NCBI GenBank assembly: GCA_028753945.1 | Contig: JAPNXP010000018.1 | Location: 186,001 to 250,000 of the forward strand | Origin: Hexactinellida sp. DTS-2022 | Lineage: Eukaryota > Porifera > Hexactinellida | Direction: 5' to 3' | DNA length: 64,000 nt | Shown: piece by piece, positions 40,382 to 55,938 of the stretch | Position numbering within the stretch: position 1 is the first letter of the stretch | How the letters are laid out: each line of letters starts with the position of its first letter | The notes under the pieces: model-generated | What the model saw: only the letters and a program-made list of their open reading frames with translations | Database searches by the model: none | Told to the model about the DNA's origin: nothing | Position numbers and translations under genes: made by a program

Positions 40382-43300
40382 GATATTCTACAAAGGAGAA
40401 CCTCGTTAGTATTCGCTATTTATATATCCACTTTGTAATATTGTACGCATTTTCCGTACAATATATAGACGTTGGGCTCAAAATTAATTATATAAACCTA
40501 TAACATAATGAAACATTCATACTTTCTATATCTAGACATTCTACAATGGAGAACCTCGTTAGTATTCGCTATTTTATATATCCACTGTATAACATTGTAC
40601 GCATTTTGCGTACAATATATAGACGTTGGGATTCAAAATTCATTATATTAACCGATAACATAATGAAACATTCATACTTTCTATGTGTAGGACATTCTAC
40701 AATGGAGAACCTCGTTAGTATTCGCTATTTATATATCCACTTTATAACATTGTACGCATTTTGCGTACAATATATAGACGTTGGGATTCAAAATTTATTA
40801 TATCAACCAATAACATAATGAAACATTCATACTTTCTATATCTAGACATTCTACAATGGAGAACCTCGTTAGTATTCGCTATTTATATATCTACTTTATA
40901 ACATTGTACGCATTTTTCGTACAATATATAGACGTTGGGATCCAAATTAATTATATCAACCAATAACATAATGAAACATTCATACTTTCTATGTGTAGGA
41001 CATTCTACAATGGAGATCCTCGTTAGTATTCGCTATTTATATATCCACTTTATAACATTGTACGCATTTTGCGTACAATATATAGACTTTGAGATCCAAA
41101 TTAATTATATCAACCAATAACATAATGAAACATTCATCATTTCTATATGTAGGACATTCTACAAAGGAGAACCTCGTTAGTATTCGCTATTTATATATCC
41201 ACTTTATAATATTGTACGCATTTTGCGTACAATATATAGACGTTGGGAATCAAAATTTATTATATCAACCAATAACATAATGAAACATTCATACTTTCTA
41301 TGCCCCAGACATTCTACAATGGAGAACCTCGTTAGTGTTCGCCATTTATATATCCACTGTATAATATTATACGCATTTTGCGTACAATTGTAGACGTTGG
41401 GACTCAAAATTTATTATATCAACCAATAACATAATGAAACATTCATCATTTCTATATGTAGGACATTCTACAAAGGAGAACCTCGTTAGTATTCGCTATT
41501 TATATATCCACTTAGTAATATTGTACGCATTTTGCGTAAAATATATAGACGTTGGGATTCAAAATTTATTAAATCAACCAATAACATAATGAAACATTCA
41601 TACTTTCTATATCTAGACATTCTACAAAGGAGAACCTCGTTAGTATTCGCTATTTATACATCCACTTTATAACATTGTACGCATTTTGCGTACAATATAT
41701 AGACGTTGGGATTCAAAATTCATTATATTAACCGATAACATAATGAAACATTACTACTTTCTATATGTAGGACAATTTACAATGGAGAACCTCGTTAGTA
41801 TTCGCTATTTATATATCTACTTTATAACATTGTACGCATTTTGCGTACAATATATAGACGTTGGGATTCAAAATTAATTATATCAACCAATAACATAATG
41901 AACATTACTACTTTCTATATGTAGGACATTCTACAATGGAGATCCTCGTTAGTATTCGCTATTTAAATATCCACTTTATAACATTGTACGCATTTTGCGT
42001 ACAATATATAGACTTTGGGATCCAAATTAATTATATCAACCAATAACATAATGAAACATTACTACTTTCTATATGTAGGACATTCTACAATGGAGATCCT
42101 CGTTAGTATTCGCTATTTATATATCCACTTTATAACATTGTACGCATTTTGCGTACAATATATAGACTTTGGGATCCAAATTCATTATATTAACCGATAA
42201 CATAATGAAACATTACTACTTTCTATATGTAGGACAATTTACAATGGAGAACCTCGTTAGTATTCGCTATTTATATATCTACTTTATAACATTGTACGCA
42301 TTTTGCGTACAATATATAGACGTTGGGATTCAAAATTAATTATATCAACCAATAACATAATGAACATTACTACTTTCTATATGTAGGACATTCTACAATG
42401 GAGATCCTCGTTAGTATTCGCTATTTATATATCCACTTTATAACATTGTACGCATTTTGCGTACAATATATAGACTTTGGGATCCAAATTAATTATATCA
42501 ACCAATAACATAATGAAACATTACTACTTTCTATATGTAGGACAATTTACAATGGAGAACCTCGTTAGTATTCGCTATTTATATATCCACTTTATAACAT
42601 TGTACGCATTTTGCGTACAATATATAGACTTTGGGATCCAAATTAATTATATCAACCAATAACATAATGAAACATTACTACTTTCTATATGTAGGACATT
42701 CTACAATGGAGATCCTCGTTAGTATTCGCTATTTATATATCCACTTTATAACATTGTACGCATTTTGCGTACAATATATTGACTTTGGGATCCAAATTAA
42801 TTATATTAACCGATAACATAATGAAACATTACTACTTTCTATATGTAGGACAATTTACAATGGAGAACCTCGTTAGTATTCGCTATTTATATATCTACTT
42901 TATAACATTGTACGCATTTTGCGTACAAAATATAGACGTTGGGATTCAAAATTAATTATATCAACCAATAACATAATGAACATTACTACTTTCTATATGT
43001 AGGACATTCTACAATGGAGAACCTCGTTAGTATTCGCTATTTATATATCCACTTTATAACATTGTACGCATTTTGCGTACAATATATAGACGTTGGGATT
43101 CAAAATTCATTATATTAACCGATAACATAATGAAACATTACTACTTTCTATATGTAGGACAATTTACAATGGAGAACCTCGTTAGTATTCGCTATTTATA
43201 TATCTACTTTATAACATTGTACGCATTTTGCGTACAATATATAGACGTTGGGATTCAAAATTAATTATATCAACCAATAACATAATGAACATTACTACTT

Positions 43301-43618
43301 TCTATATGTAGGACATTCTACAATGGAGAACCTCGTTAGTATTCGCTATTTATATATCCACTTTATAACATTGTACGCATTTTGCGTACAATATATAGAC
43401 TTTGGGATCCAAATTAATTATATCAACCAATAACATAATGAAACATTCATACTTTCTATATGTAGGACATTCTACAATGGAGAACCTCGTTAGTATTCGC
43501 TATTTATATATCCACTTTATAATATTGTACGCATTTTTCGTACAATATATAGACTTTGGGATCCAAATTAATTATATCAACCAATAACATAATGAAACAT
43601 TCATACTTTCTATATGCA
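40382..43618 (+). repeat. Transition block: Q/F hybrid, E-B-A-C-D, P, then Q/R/S/T/C
   Basis: The block opens with a Q start joined to an F tail, then E at 40535 with B, A, C and a D/P hybrid, one P, one Q-like, R, S and T. From about 41.9 to 43.4 kb S, T and C-like units with ACATTACTAC alternate. The A unit near 40.9 kb has CATTTTTCGTAC, the same change as in J but in an A background. It ends where J-type units begin. Confidence 0.8.
41338..41410 (+). repeat. Damaged P monomer with rare lesions
   Basis: This P-type unit has a box change at 41337 (GTTAGTGTTCGCC) and GTACAATTGTAGACG near 41384-41398 in place of GTACAATATATAGACG. The lesions are private to this unit. They also create an unusual 67-codon frame on the minus strand, which I treat as accidental. 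Confidence 0.7.
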
Positions 43619-43860
43619 GACATTCTACAATGGAGAACCTCGTTAGTATTCGCTATTTATATATCCACTTTATAATATTGTACCCATTTTGCGTACAATA
43701 TATAGACGTTGGGATACGAAATTAATTATATCAACCAATAACATAATGAAACATTCATACTTTCTATATGCAGACATTCTACAATGGAGAACCTCGTTAG
43801 TATTCGCTATTTATATATCCACTTTATAACATTGTACGCATTTTGCGTACAATATATAGA

Positions 43861-45100
43861 CTTTGGGATCCAAATTAATTATATCAACCAATAACATAAT
43901 GAAACATTCATCCTTTCTATATGCAGACATTCTACAAAGGAGAACCTCGTTAGTATTCGCTATTTATATATCCACTTTATAATATTGTACGCATTTTTCG
44001 TACAATATATAGACGATGAGATCCGAAATTAATTATATAAACCAATAACATAATGAAACATTCATATTTTCTATATCCCTGACATTCTACAATGGAGAAC
44101 CTCGTTAGTATTCGCTATTTATATATCCACAGTATAACATTGTACGCATTTTGCGTACAATATATAGACTTTGGGATCCAAATTAATGATATCAACCAAT
44201 AACATAATGAAACATTCATCCTTTCTATATGCAGACATTCTACAAAGGAGAACCTCGTTAGTATTCGCTATTTATATATCCACTTTATAATATTGTACGC
44301 ATTTTTCGTACAATATATAGACGATGAGATCCGAAATTAATTATATAAACCAATAACATAATGAAACATTCATATTTTCTATATCCCTGACATTCTACAA
44401 TGGAGATCCTCGTTAGTATTCGCTATTTATATATCCACTTTATAATATTGTACCCATTTTGCGTACAATATATAGACGTTGGGATACGAAATTAATTATA
44501 TCAACCAATAACATAATGAAACATTCATACTTTCTATATGTAGGACATTCTACAATGGAGAACCTCGTTAGTATTCGCTATTTATATATCCACTTTATAA
44601 CATTGTACGCATTTTGCGTACAATATATAGACTTTGGGATCCAAATTAATTATATCAACCAATAACATAATGAAACATTCATACTTTCTATATGTAGGAC
44701 ATTCTACAATGGAGAACCTCGTTAGTATTCGCTATTTATATATCTACTTTATAACATTGTACGCATTTTGCGTACAATATATAGACTTTGGGATCCAAAT
44801 TAATTATATCAACCAATAACATAATGAAACATTCATCCTTTCTATATGCAGACATTCGACAAAGGAGAACCTCGTTAGTATTCGCTATTTATATATCCAC
44901 TTATAATATTGTACGCATTTTTCGTACAATATATAGACGATGAGATCCGAAATTAATTATATAAACCAATAACATAATGAAACATTCATCCTTTCTATAT
45001 GCAGACATTTTACATAGGAGAACCTCGTTAGTATTCGCTATTTATATATCCACTTTATAATATTGTACCCATTTTGCGTACAATATATAGACGTTGGGAT
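43861..45100 (+). repeat. Segment duplicated 4.3 kb downstream
   Basis: Starting near 43861 this segment matches from about 48169 at an offset of 4308 bp, changing to 4309 after a one-base loss in CCACTTATAATATTG near 44900. Differences seen include CACAGTATAAC against CACTTTATAAC near 44130, AATTAATGATATC near 44190, ACATTCGAC near 44858 and ACATAGG near 45013. It is therefore older than the 1538-, 1699- and 2000-bp duplications. Confidence 0.72.
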
Positions 45101-46836
45101 ACGAAATTAATTATATCAACCAATAACATAATGAAACATTCATCCTTTCTATATGCAGACATTCTACAAAGGAGAACCTCGTTAGTATTCGCTATTTATA
45201 GATCCACTTTATAATATTGTACGCATTTTTCGTACAATATATAGACGATGAGATCCGAAATTAATTATATAAACCAATAACATAATGAAACATTCATCCT
45301 TTCTATATGCAGACATTTTACAAAGGAGAACCTCGTTAGTATTCGCTATTTATATATCCACTTTATAACATTGTACGCATTTTGCGTACAATATATAGAC
45401 TTTGGGATCCAAATTAATTATATCAACCAATAACATAATGAAACATTCATCCTTTCTATATGCAGACATTCTACAAAGGAGAACCTCGTTAGTATTCGCT
45501 ATTTATATATCTACTTTATAACATTGTACGCATTTTGCGTACAATATATTGACGTTGGGATTCAAAATTAATTATATCAACCAATAACATAATGAAACAT
45601 TCATACTTTCTATATCTAGCCATTCTACAAAGGAGAACCTCGTTAGTATTCGCTATTTATATATCTACTTTATAACATTGTACGCATTTTGCGTACAATA
45701 TATAGACGTTGGGATCCAAATTAATTATATCAACCAACAACATAATGAAACATTCATACTTTCTATATCTAGCCATTCTACAAAGGAGAACCTCGTTAGT
45801 ATTCGCTATTTATATATCTACTTTATAACATTGTACGCATTTTGCGTACAATATATTGACGTTGGGATTCAAAATTAATTATATCAACCAATAACATAAT
45901 GAAACATTCATACTTTCTATATCTAGCCATTCTACAAAGGAGAACCTCGTTAGTATTCGCTATTTATATATCTACTTTATAACATTGTACGCATTTTGCG
46001 TACAATATATAGACGTTGGGATCCAAATTAATTATATCAACCGATAACATAATGAAACCTTCATACTTTCTATATGTAGGACATTCTACAATGGAGAACC
46101 TCGTTAGTATTCGCTATTTATATATCTACTTTATAACATTGTACGCATTTTGCGTACAATATATTGACGTTGGGATTCAAAATTAATTATATCAACCAAT
46201 AACATAATGAAACATTCATACTTTCTATATCTAGCCATTCTACAAAGGAGAACCTCGTTAGTATTCGCTATTTATATATCTACTTTATAACATTGTACGC
46301 ATTTTGCGTACAATATATTGACGTTGGGATTCAAAATTAATTATATCAACCAATAACATAATGAAACATTCATACTTTCTATATCTAGCCATTCTACAAA
46401 GGAGAACCTCGTTAGTATTCGCTATTTATATATCTACTTTATAACATTGTACGCATTTTGCGTACAATATATTGACGTTGGGATTCAAAATTAATTATAT
46501 CAACCAATAACATAATGAAACATTCATACTTTCTATATCTAGCCATTCTACAAAGGAGAACCTCGTTAGTATTCGCTATTTATATATCCACAGTATAACA
46601 TTGTACGCATTTTGCGTACAATATATTGACGTTGGGATTCAAAATTAATTATATCAACCAATAACATAATGAAACATTCATACTTTCTATATCTAGCCAT
46701 TCTACAAAGGAGAACCTCGTTAGTATTCGCTATTTATATATCTACTTTATAACATTGTACGCATTTTGCGTACAATATATTGACGTTGGGATTCAAAATT
46801 AATTATATCAACCAATAACATAATGAAACATTCATC

Positions 46837-48475
46837 ATTTCTATATCTAGCCATTCTACAAAGGAGAACCTCGTTAGTATTCGCTATTTATATATCCACA
46901 GTATAACATTGTACGCATTTTGCGTACAATATATTGACGTTGGGATCCAAATTAATTATATCAACCAATAACATAATGAAACATTCATACTTTCTATATG
47001 TAGGACATTCTACAATGGAGAACCTCGTTAGTATTCGCTATTTATATATCTACTTTATAACATTGTACGCATTTTGCGTACAATATATGGACTTTGGGAT
47101 CCAAATTAATTATATCAACCAATAACATAATGAAACATTCATCCTTTCTATATGCAGACATTCTACAAAGGAGAACCTCGTTAGTATTCGCTATTTATAT
47201 ATCCACTTTATAATATTGTACGCATTTTTCGTACAATATATAGACGATGAGATCCGAAATTAATTATATCAACCAATAACATAATGAAACATTCATCCTT
47301 TCTATATGCAGACATTCTACAAAGGAGAACCTCGTTAGTATTCGCTATTTATATATCCACTTTATAATATTGTACGCATTTTTCGTACAATATATAGACG
47401 ATGAGATCCGAAATTAATTATATAAACCAATAACATAATGAAACATTCATATTTTCTATATCCCTGACATTCTACAATGGAGATCCTCGTTAGTATTCGC
47501 TATTTATATATCCACAGTATAACATTGTACGCATTTTGCGTACAATATATTGACGTTGGGATTCAAAATTAATTATATCAACCAATAACATAATGAAACA
47601 TTCATACTTTCTTTATCTAGCCATTCTACAAAGGAGAACCTCGTTAGTATTCGCTATTTATATATCTACTTTATAACATTGTACGCATTTTGCGTACAAT
47701 ATATTGACGTTGGGATTCAAAATTAATTATATCAACCAATAACATAATGAAACATTCATCATTTCTATATCTAGCCATTCTACAAAGGAGAACCTCGTTA
47801 GTATTCGCTATTTATATATCCACAGTATAACATTGTACGCATTTTGCGTACAATATATTGACGTTGGGATCCAAATTAATTATATCAACCAATAACATAA
47901 TGAAACATTCATACTTTCTATATGTAGGACATTCTACAATGGAGAACCTCGTTAGTATTCGCTATTTATATATCTACTTTATAACATTGTACGCATTTTG
48001 CGTACAATATATAGACTTTGGGATCCAAATTAATTATATCAACCAATAACATAATGAAACATTCATCCTTTCTATATGCAGACATTCTACAAAGGAGAAC
48101 CTCGTTAGTATTCGCTATTTATATATCCACTTTATAACATTGTACGCATTTTGCGTACAATATATAGACTTTGGGATCCAAATTAATTATATCAACCAAT
48201 AACATAATGAAACATTCATCCTTTCTATATGCAGACATTCTACAAAGGAGAACCTCGTTAGTATTCGCTATTTATATATCCACTTTATAATATTGTACGC
48301 ATTTTTCGTACAATATATAGACGATGAGATCCGAAATTAATTATATAAACCAATAACATAATGAAACATTCATATTTTCTATATCCCTGACATTCTACAA
48401 TGGAGAACCTCGTTAGTATTCGCTATTTATATATCCACTTTATAACATTGTACGCATTTTGCGTACAATATATAG
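46837..48475 (+). repeat. Recurrent cassette shared with 27.6, 29.1, 58.5 and 62.1 kb
   Basis: The order is L with CACAGTATAAC, an ATGTAGGA unit ending ACTTTGGGATCC, one or two J, then ATATTTTC with CCCTGACATTC and GGAGATCC, then L. The segment matches about 58528-60166 at an offset of 11691 bp. Two differences were noticed: TATGGAC near 47088 and CTTTATCTAG near 47612. The 924-bp step between 46934 and 47858 is repeated between 58625 and 59549 and between 62163 and 63087. Confidence 0.77.
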
Positions 48476-51400
48476 ACTTTGGGATCCAAATTAATTATAT
48501 CAACCAATAACATAATGAAACATTCATCCTTTCTATATGCAGACATTCTACAAAGGAGAACCTCGTTAGTATTCGCTATTTATATATCCACTTTATAATA
48601 TTGTACGCATTTTTCGTACAATATATAGACGATGAGATCCGAAATTAATTATATAAACCAATAACATAATGAAACATTCATATTTTCTATATCCCTGACA
48701 TTCTACAATGGAGATCCTCGTTAGTATTCGCTATTTATATATCCACTTTATAATATTGTACCCATTTTGCGTACAATATATAGACGTTGGGATACGAAAT
48801 TAATTATATCAACCAATAACATAATGAAACATTCATACTTTCTATATGTAGGACATTCTACAATGGAGAACCTCGTTAGTATTCGCTATTTATATATCCA
48901 CTTTATAACATTGTACGCATTTTGCGTACAATATATAGACTTTGGGATCCAAATTAATTATATCAACCAATAACATAATGAAACATTCATACTTTCTATA
49001 TGTAGGACATTCTACAATGGAGAACCTCGTTAGTATTCGCTATTTATATATCTACTTTATAACATTGTACGCATTTTGCGTACAATATATAGACTTTGGG
49101 ATCCAAATTAATTATATCAACCAATAACATAATGAAACATTCATCCTTTCTATATGCAGACATTCTACAAAGGAGAACCTCGTTAGTATTCGCTATTTAT
49201 ATATCCACTTTATAATATTGTACGCATTTTTCGTACAATATATAGACGATGAGATCCGAAATTAATTATATAAACCAATAACATAATGAAACATTCATCC
49301 TTTCTATATGCAGACATTTTACAAAGGAGAACCTCGTTAGTATTCGCTATTTATATATCCACTTTATAATATTGTACCCATTTTGCGTACAATATATTGA
49401 CGTTGGGATACGAAATTAATTATATCAACCAATAACATAATGAAACATTCATCCTTTCTATATGCAGACATTCTACAAAGGAGAACCTCGTTAGTATTCG
49501 CTATTTATATATCCACTTTATAATATTGTACGCATTTTTCGTACAATATATAGACGATGAGATCCGAAATTAATTATATAAACCAATAACATAATGAAAC
49601 ATTCATCCTTTCTATATGCAGACATTTTACAAAGGAGAACCTCGTTAGTATTCGCTATTTATATATCCACTTTATAACATTGTACGCATTTTGCGTACAA
49701 TATATAGACTTTGGGATCCAAATTAATTATATCAACCAATAACATAATGAAACATTCATCCTTTCTATATGCAGACATTCTACAAAGGAGAACCTCGTTA
49801 GTATTCGCTATTTATATATCTACTTTATAACATTGTACGCATTTTGCGTACAATATATTGACGTTGGGATTCAAAATTAATTATATCAACCAATAACATA
49901 ATGAAACATTCATACTTTCTATATCTAGCCATTCTACAAAGGAGAACCTCGTTAGTATTCGCTATTTATATATCTACTTTATAACATTGTACGCATTTTG
50001 CGTACAATATATTGACGTTGGGATTCAAAATTAATTATATCAACCAATAACATAATGAAACATTCATACTTTCTATATCTAGCCATTCTACAAAGGAGAA
50101 CCTCGTTAGTATTCGCTATTTATATATCTACTTTATAACATTGTACGCATTTTGCGTACAATATATAGACGTTGGGATCCAAATTAATTATATCAACCGA
50201 TAACATAATGAAACCTTCATACTTTCTATATGTAGGACATTCTACAATGGAGAACCTCGTTAGTATTCGCTATTTATATATCTACTTTATAACATTGTAC
50301 GCATTTTGCGTCCAATATATTGACGTTGGGATTCAAAATTAATTATATCAACCAATAACATAATGAAACATTCATACTTTCTATATCTAGCCATTCTACA
50401 AAGGAGAACCTCGTTAGTATTCGCTATTTATATATCTACTTTATAACATTGTACGCATTTTGCGTACAATATATAGACGTTGGGATCCAAATTAATTATA
50501 TCAACCGATAACATAATGAAACCTTCATACTTTCTATATGTAGGACATTCTACAATGGAGAACCTCGTTAGTATTCGCTATTTATATATCTACTTTATAA
50601 CATTGTACGCATTTTGCGTACAATATATAGACTTTGGGATCCAAATTAATTATATCAACCAATAACATAATGAAACATTCATCCTTTCTATATGCAGACA
50701 TTCTACAAAGGAGAACCTCGTTAGTATTCGCTATTTATATATCCACTTTATAATATTGTACGCATTTTTCGTACAATATATAGACGATGAGATCCGAAAT
50801 TAATTATATAAACCAATAACATAATGAAACATTCATCCTTTCTATATGCAGACATTTTACAAAGGAGAACCTCGTTAGTATTCGCTATTTATATATCCAC
50901 TTTATAATATTGTACCCATTTTGCGTACAATATATTGACGTTGGGATACGAAATTAATTATATCAACCAATAACATAATGAAACATTCATCCTTTCTATA
51001 TGCAGACATTCTACAAAGGAGAACCTCGTTAGTATTCGCTATTTATATATCCACTTTATAATATTGTACGCATTTTTCGTACAATATATAGACGATGAGA
51101 TCCGAAATTAATTATATAAACCAATAACATAATGAAACATTCATCCTTTCTATATGCAGACATTTTACAAAGGAGAACCTCGTTAGTATTCGCTATTTAT
51201 ATATCCACTTTATAACATTGTACGCATTTTGCGTACAATATATAGACTTTGGGATCCAAATTAATTATATCAACCAATAACATAATGAAACATTCATCCT
51301 TTCTATATGCAGACATTCTACAAAGGAGAACCTCGTTAGTATTCGCTATTTATATATCTACTTTATAACATTGTACGCATTTTGCGTACAATATATTGAC

Positions 51401-51938
51401 GTTGGGATTCAAAATTAATTATATCAACCAATAACATAATGAAACATTCATACTTTCTATATCTAGCCATTCTACAAAGGAGAACCTCGTTAGTATTCGC
51501 TATTTATATATCTACTATATAACATTGTACGCATTTTGCGTACAATATATAGACGTTGGGATCCAAATTAATTATATCAACCAATAACATAATGAAACAT
51601 TCATACTTTCTATATCTAGCCATTCTACAAAGGAGAACCTCGTTAGTATTCGCTATTTATATATCTACTTTATAACATTGTACGCATTTTGCGTACAATA
51701 TATTGACGTTGGGATTCAAAATTAATTATATCAACCAATAACATAATGAAACATTCATACTTTCTATATCTAGCCATTCTACAAAGGAGAACCTCGTTAG
51801 TATTCGCTATTTATATATCTACTTTATAACATTGTACGCATTTTGCGTACAATATATAGACGTTGGGATCCAAATTAATTATATCAACCGATAACATAAT
51901 GAAACCTTCATACTTTCTATATGTAGGACATTCTACAA

Positions 51939-53938
51939 TGGAGAACCTCGTTAGTATTCGCTATTTATATATCTACTTTATAACATTGTACGCATTTTGC
52001 GTCCAATATATTGACGTTGGGATTCAAAATTAATTATATCAACCAATAACATAATGAAACATTCATACTTTCTATATCTAGCCATTCTACAAAGGAGAAC
52101 CTCGTTAGTATTCGCTATTTATATATCTACTTTATAACATTGTACGCATTTTGCGTACAATATATTGACGTTGGGATTCAAAATTAATTATATCAACCAA
52201 TAACATAATGAAACATTCATACTTTCTATATCTAGCCATTCTACAAAGGAGAACCTCGTTAGTATTCGCTATTTATATATCTACTTTATAACATTGTACG
52301 CATTTTGCGTACAATATATTGACGTTGGGATTCAAAATTAATTATATCAATCAATAACATAATGAAACATTCATCATTTCTATATCTAGCCATTCTACAA
52401 AGGAGAACCTCGTTAGTATTCGCTATTTATATATCCACTTTATAATATTGTACGCATTTTTCGTACAATATATAGACGATGAGATCCGAAATTAATTATA
52501 TAAACCAATAACATAATGAAACATTCATCCTTTCTATATGCAGACATTTTACAAAGGAGAACCTCGTTAGTATTCGCTATTTATATATCCACTTTATAAC
52601 ATTGTACGCATTTTGCGTACAATATATAGACTTTGGGATCCAAATTAATTATATCAACCAATAACATAATGAAACATTCATCCTTTCTATATGCAGACAT
52701 TCTACAAAGGAGAACCTCGTTAGTATTCGCTATTTATATATCTACTTTATAACATTGTACGCATTTTGCGTACAATATATTGACGTTGGGATTCAAAATT
52801 AATTATATCAACCAATAACATAATGAAACATTCATACTTTCTATATCTAGCCATTCTACAAAGGAGAACCTCGTTAGTATTCGCTATTTATATATCTACT
52901 TTATAACATTGTACGCATTTTGCGTACAATATATTGACGTTGGGATTCAAAATTAATTATATCAACCAATAACATAATGAAACATTCATACTTTCTATAT
53001 CTAGCCATTCTACAAAGGAGAACCTCGTTAGTATTCGCTATTTATATATCTACTTTATAACATTGTACGCATTTTGCGTACAATATATAGACGTTGGGAT
53101 CCAAATTAATTATATCAACCGATAACATAATGAAACCTTCATACTTTCTATATGTAGGACATTCTACAATGGAGAACCTCGTTAGTATTCGCTATTTATA
53201 TATCTACTTTATAACATTGTACGCATTTTGCGTCCAATATATTGACGTTGGGATTCAAAATTAATTATATCAACCAATAACATAATGAAACATTCATACT
53301 TTCTATATCTAGCCATTCTACAAAGGAGAACCTCGTTAGTATTCGCTATTTATATATCTACTTTATAACATTGTACGCATTTTGCGTACAATATATAGAC
53401 GTTGGGATCCAAATTAATTATATCAACCGATAACATAATGAAACCTTCATACTTTCTATATGTAGGACATTCTACAATGGAGAACCTCGTTAGTATTCGC
53501 TATTTATATATCTACTTTATAACATTGTACGCATTTTGCGTACAATATATAGACTTTGGGATCCAAATTAATTATATCAACCAATAACATAATGAAACAT
53601 TCATCCTTTCTATATGCAGACATTCTACAAAGGAGAACCTCGTTAGTATTCGCTATTTATATATCCACTTTATAATATTGTACGCATTTTTCGTACAATA
53701 TATAGACGATGAGATCCGAAATTAATTATATAAACCAATAACATAATGAAACATTCATCCTTTCTATATGCAGACATTTTACAAAGGAGAACCTCGTTAG
53801 TATTCGCTATTTATATATCCACTTTATAATATTGTACCCATTTTGCGTACAATATATTGACGTTGGGATACGAAATTAATTATATCAACCAATAACATAA
53901 TGAAACATTCATCCTTTCTATATGCAGACATTCTACAA
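51939..53938 (+). repeat. 2000-bp tandem duplication, copy 1
   Basis: Thirteen units match 53939-55938 at a constant 2000-bp offset. The shared private variant ATATCAATCAATAACATAATG is at about 52350 and 54350. No internal difference was noticed on reading. The right limit is 53939 (T) against 55939 (A), in CTACAATGG against CTACAAAGG. Confidence 0.84.
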
Positions 53939-55938
53939 TGGAGAACCTCGTTAGTATTCGCTATTTATATATCTACTTTATAACATTGTACGCATTTTGC
54001 GTCCAATATATTGACGTTGGGATTCAAAATTAATTATATCAACCAATAACATAATGAAACATTCATACTTTCTATATCTAGCCATTCTACAAAGGAGAAC
54101 CTCGTTAGTATTCGCTATTTATATATCTACTTTATAACATTGTACGCATTTTGCGTACAATATATTGACGTTGGGATTCAAAATTAATTATATCAACCAA
54201 TAACATAATGAAACATTCATACTTTCTATATCTAGCCATTCTACAAAGGAGAACCTCGTTAGTATTCGCTATTTATATATCTACTTTATAACATTGTACG
54301 CATTTTGCGTACAATATATTGACGTTGGGATTCAAAATTAATTATATCAATCAATAACATAATGAAACATTCATCATTTCTATATCTAGCCATTCTACAA
54401 AGGAGAACCTCGTTAGTATTCGCTATTTATATATCCACTTTATAATATTGTACGCATTTTTCGTACAATATATAGACGATGAGATCCGAAATTAATTATA
54501 TAAACCAATAACATAATGAAACATTCATCCTTTCTATATGCAGACATTTTACAAAGGAGAACCTCGTTAGTATTCGCTATTTATATATCCACTTTATAAC
54601 ATTGTACGCATTTTGCGTACAATATATAGACTTTGGGATCCAAATTAATTATATCAACCAATAACATAATGAAACATTCATCCTTTCTATATGCAGACAT
54701 TCTACAAAGGAGAACCTCGTTAGTATTCGCTATTTATATATCTACTTTATAACATTGTACGCATTTTGCGTACAATATATTGACGTTGGGATTCAAAATT
54801 AATTATATCAACCAATAACATAATGAAACATTCATACTTTCTATATCTAGCCATTCTACAAAGGAGAACCTCGTTAGTATTCGCTATTTATATATCTACT
54901 TTATAACATTGTACGCATTTTGCGTACAATATATTGACGTTGGGATTCAAAATTAATTATATCAACCAATAACATAATGAAACATTCATACTTTCTATAT
55001 CTAGCCATTCTACAAAGGAGAACCTCGTTAGTATTCGCTATTTATATATCTACTTTATAACATTGTACGCATTTTGCGTACAATATATAGACGTTGGGAT
55101 CCAAATTAATTATATCAACCGATAACATAATGAAACCTTCATACTTTCTATATGTAGGACATTCTACAATGGAGAACCTCGTTAGTATTCGCTATTTATA
55201 TATCTACTTTATAACATTGTACGCATTTTGCGTCCAATATATTGACGTTGGGATTCAAAATTAATTATATCAACCAATAACATAATGAAACATTCATACT
55301 TTCTATATCTAGCCATTCTACAAAGGAGAACCTCGTTAGTATTCGCTATTTATATATCTACTTTATAACATTGTACGCATTTTGCGTACAATATATAGAC
55401 GTTGGGATCCAAATTAATTATATCAACCGATAACATAATGAAACCTTCATACTTTCTATATGTAGGACATTCTACAATGGAGAACCTCGTTAGTATTCGC
55501 TATTTATATATCTACTTTATAACATTGTACGCATTTTGCGTACAATATATAGACTTTGGGATCCAAATTAATTATATCAACCAATAACATAATGAAACAT
55601 TCATCCTTTCTATATGCAGACATTCTACAAAGGAGAACCTCGTTAGTATTCGCTATTTATATATCCACTTTATAATATTGTACGCATTTTTCGTACAATA
55701 TATAGACGATGAGATCCGAAATTAATTATATAAACCAATAACATAATGAAACATTCATCCTTTCTATATGCAGACATTTTACAAAGGAGAACCTCGTTAG
55801 TATTCGCTATTTATATATCCACTTTATAATATTGTACCCATTTTGCGTACAATATATTGACGTTGGGATACGAAATTAATTATATCAACCAATAACATAA
55901 TGAAACATTCATCCTTTCTATATGCAGACATTCTACAA
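53939..55938 (+). repeat. 2000-bp tandem duplication, copy 2
   Basis: Adjacent second copy. At the join a J-type start (ATCCTTTC, ATGCAGACATTCTACAA) is fused to a K-type body (TGGAGAACC, GCGTCCAAT, TTGACG), forming a chimeric unit not seen elsewhere. The shared ACATTCTACAA makes the exact exchange point ambiguous by about 11 bp. This is the footprint expected from unequal crossover between out-of-register units. Confidence 0.84.

Noticed and set aside
41204..41407. Minus-strand frame of 67 codons
   Set aside because: It exists only because of private lesions in one damaged P unit near 41337-41398. The same strand in hundreds of sister units has no comparable frame.
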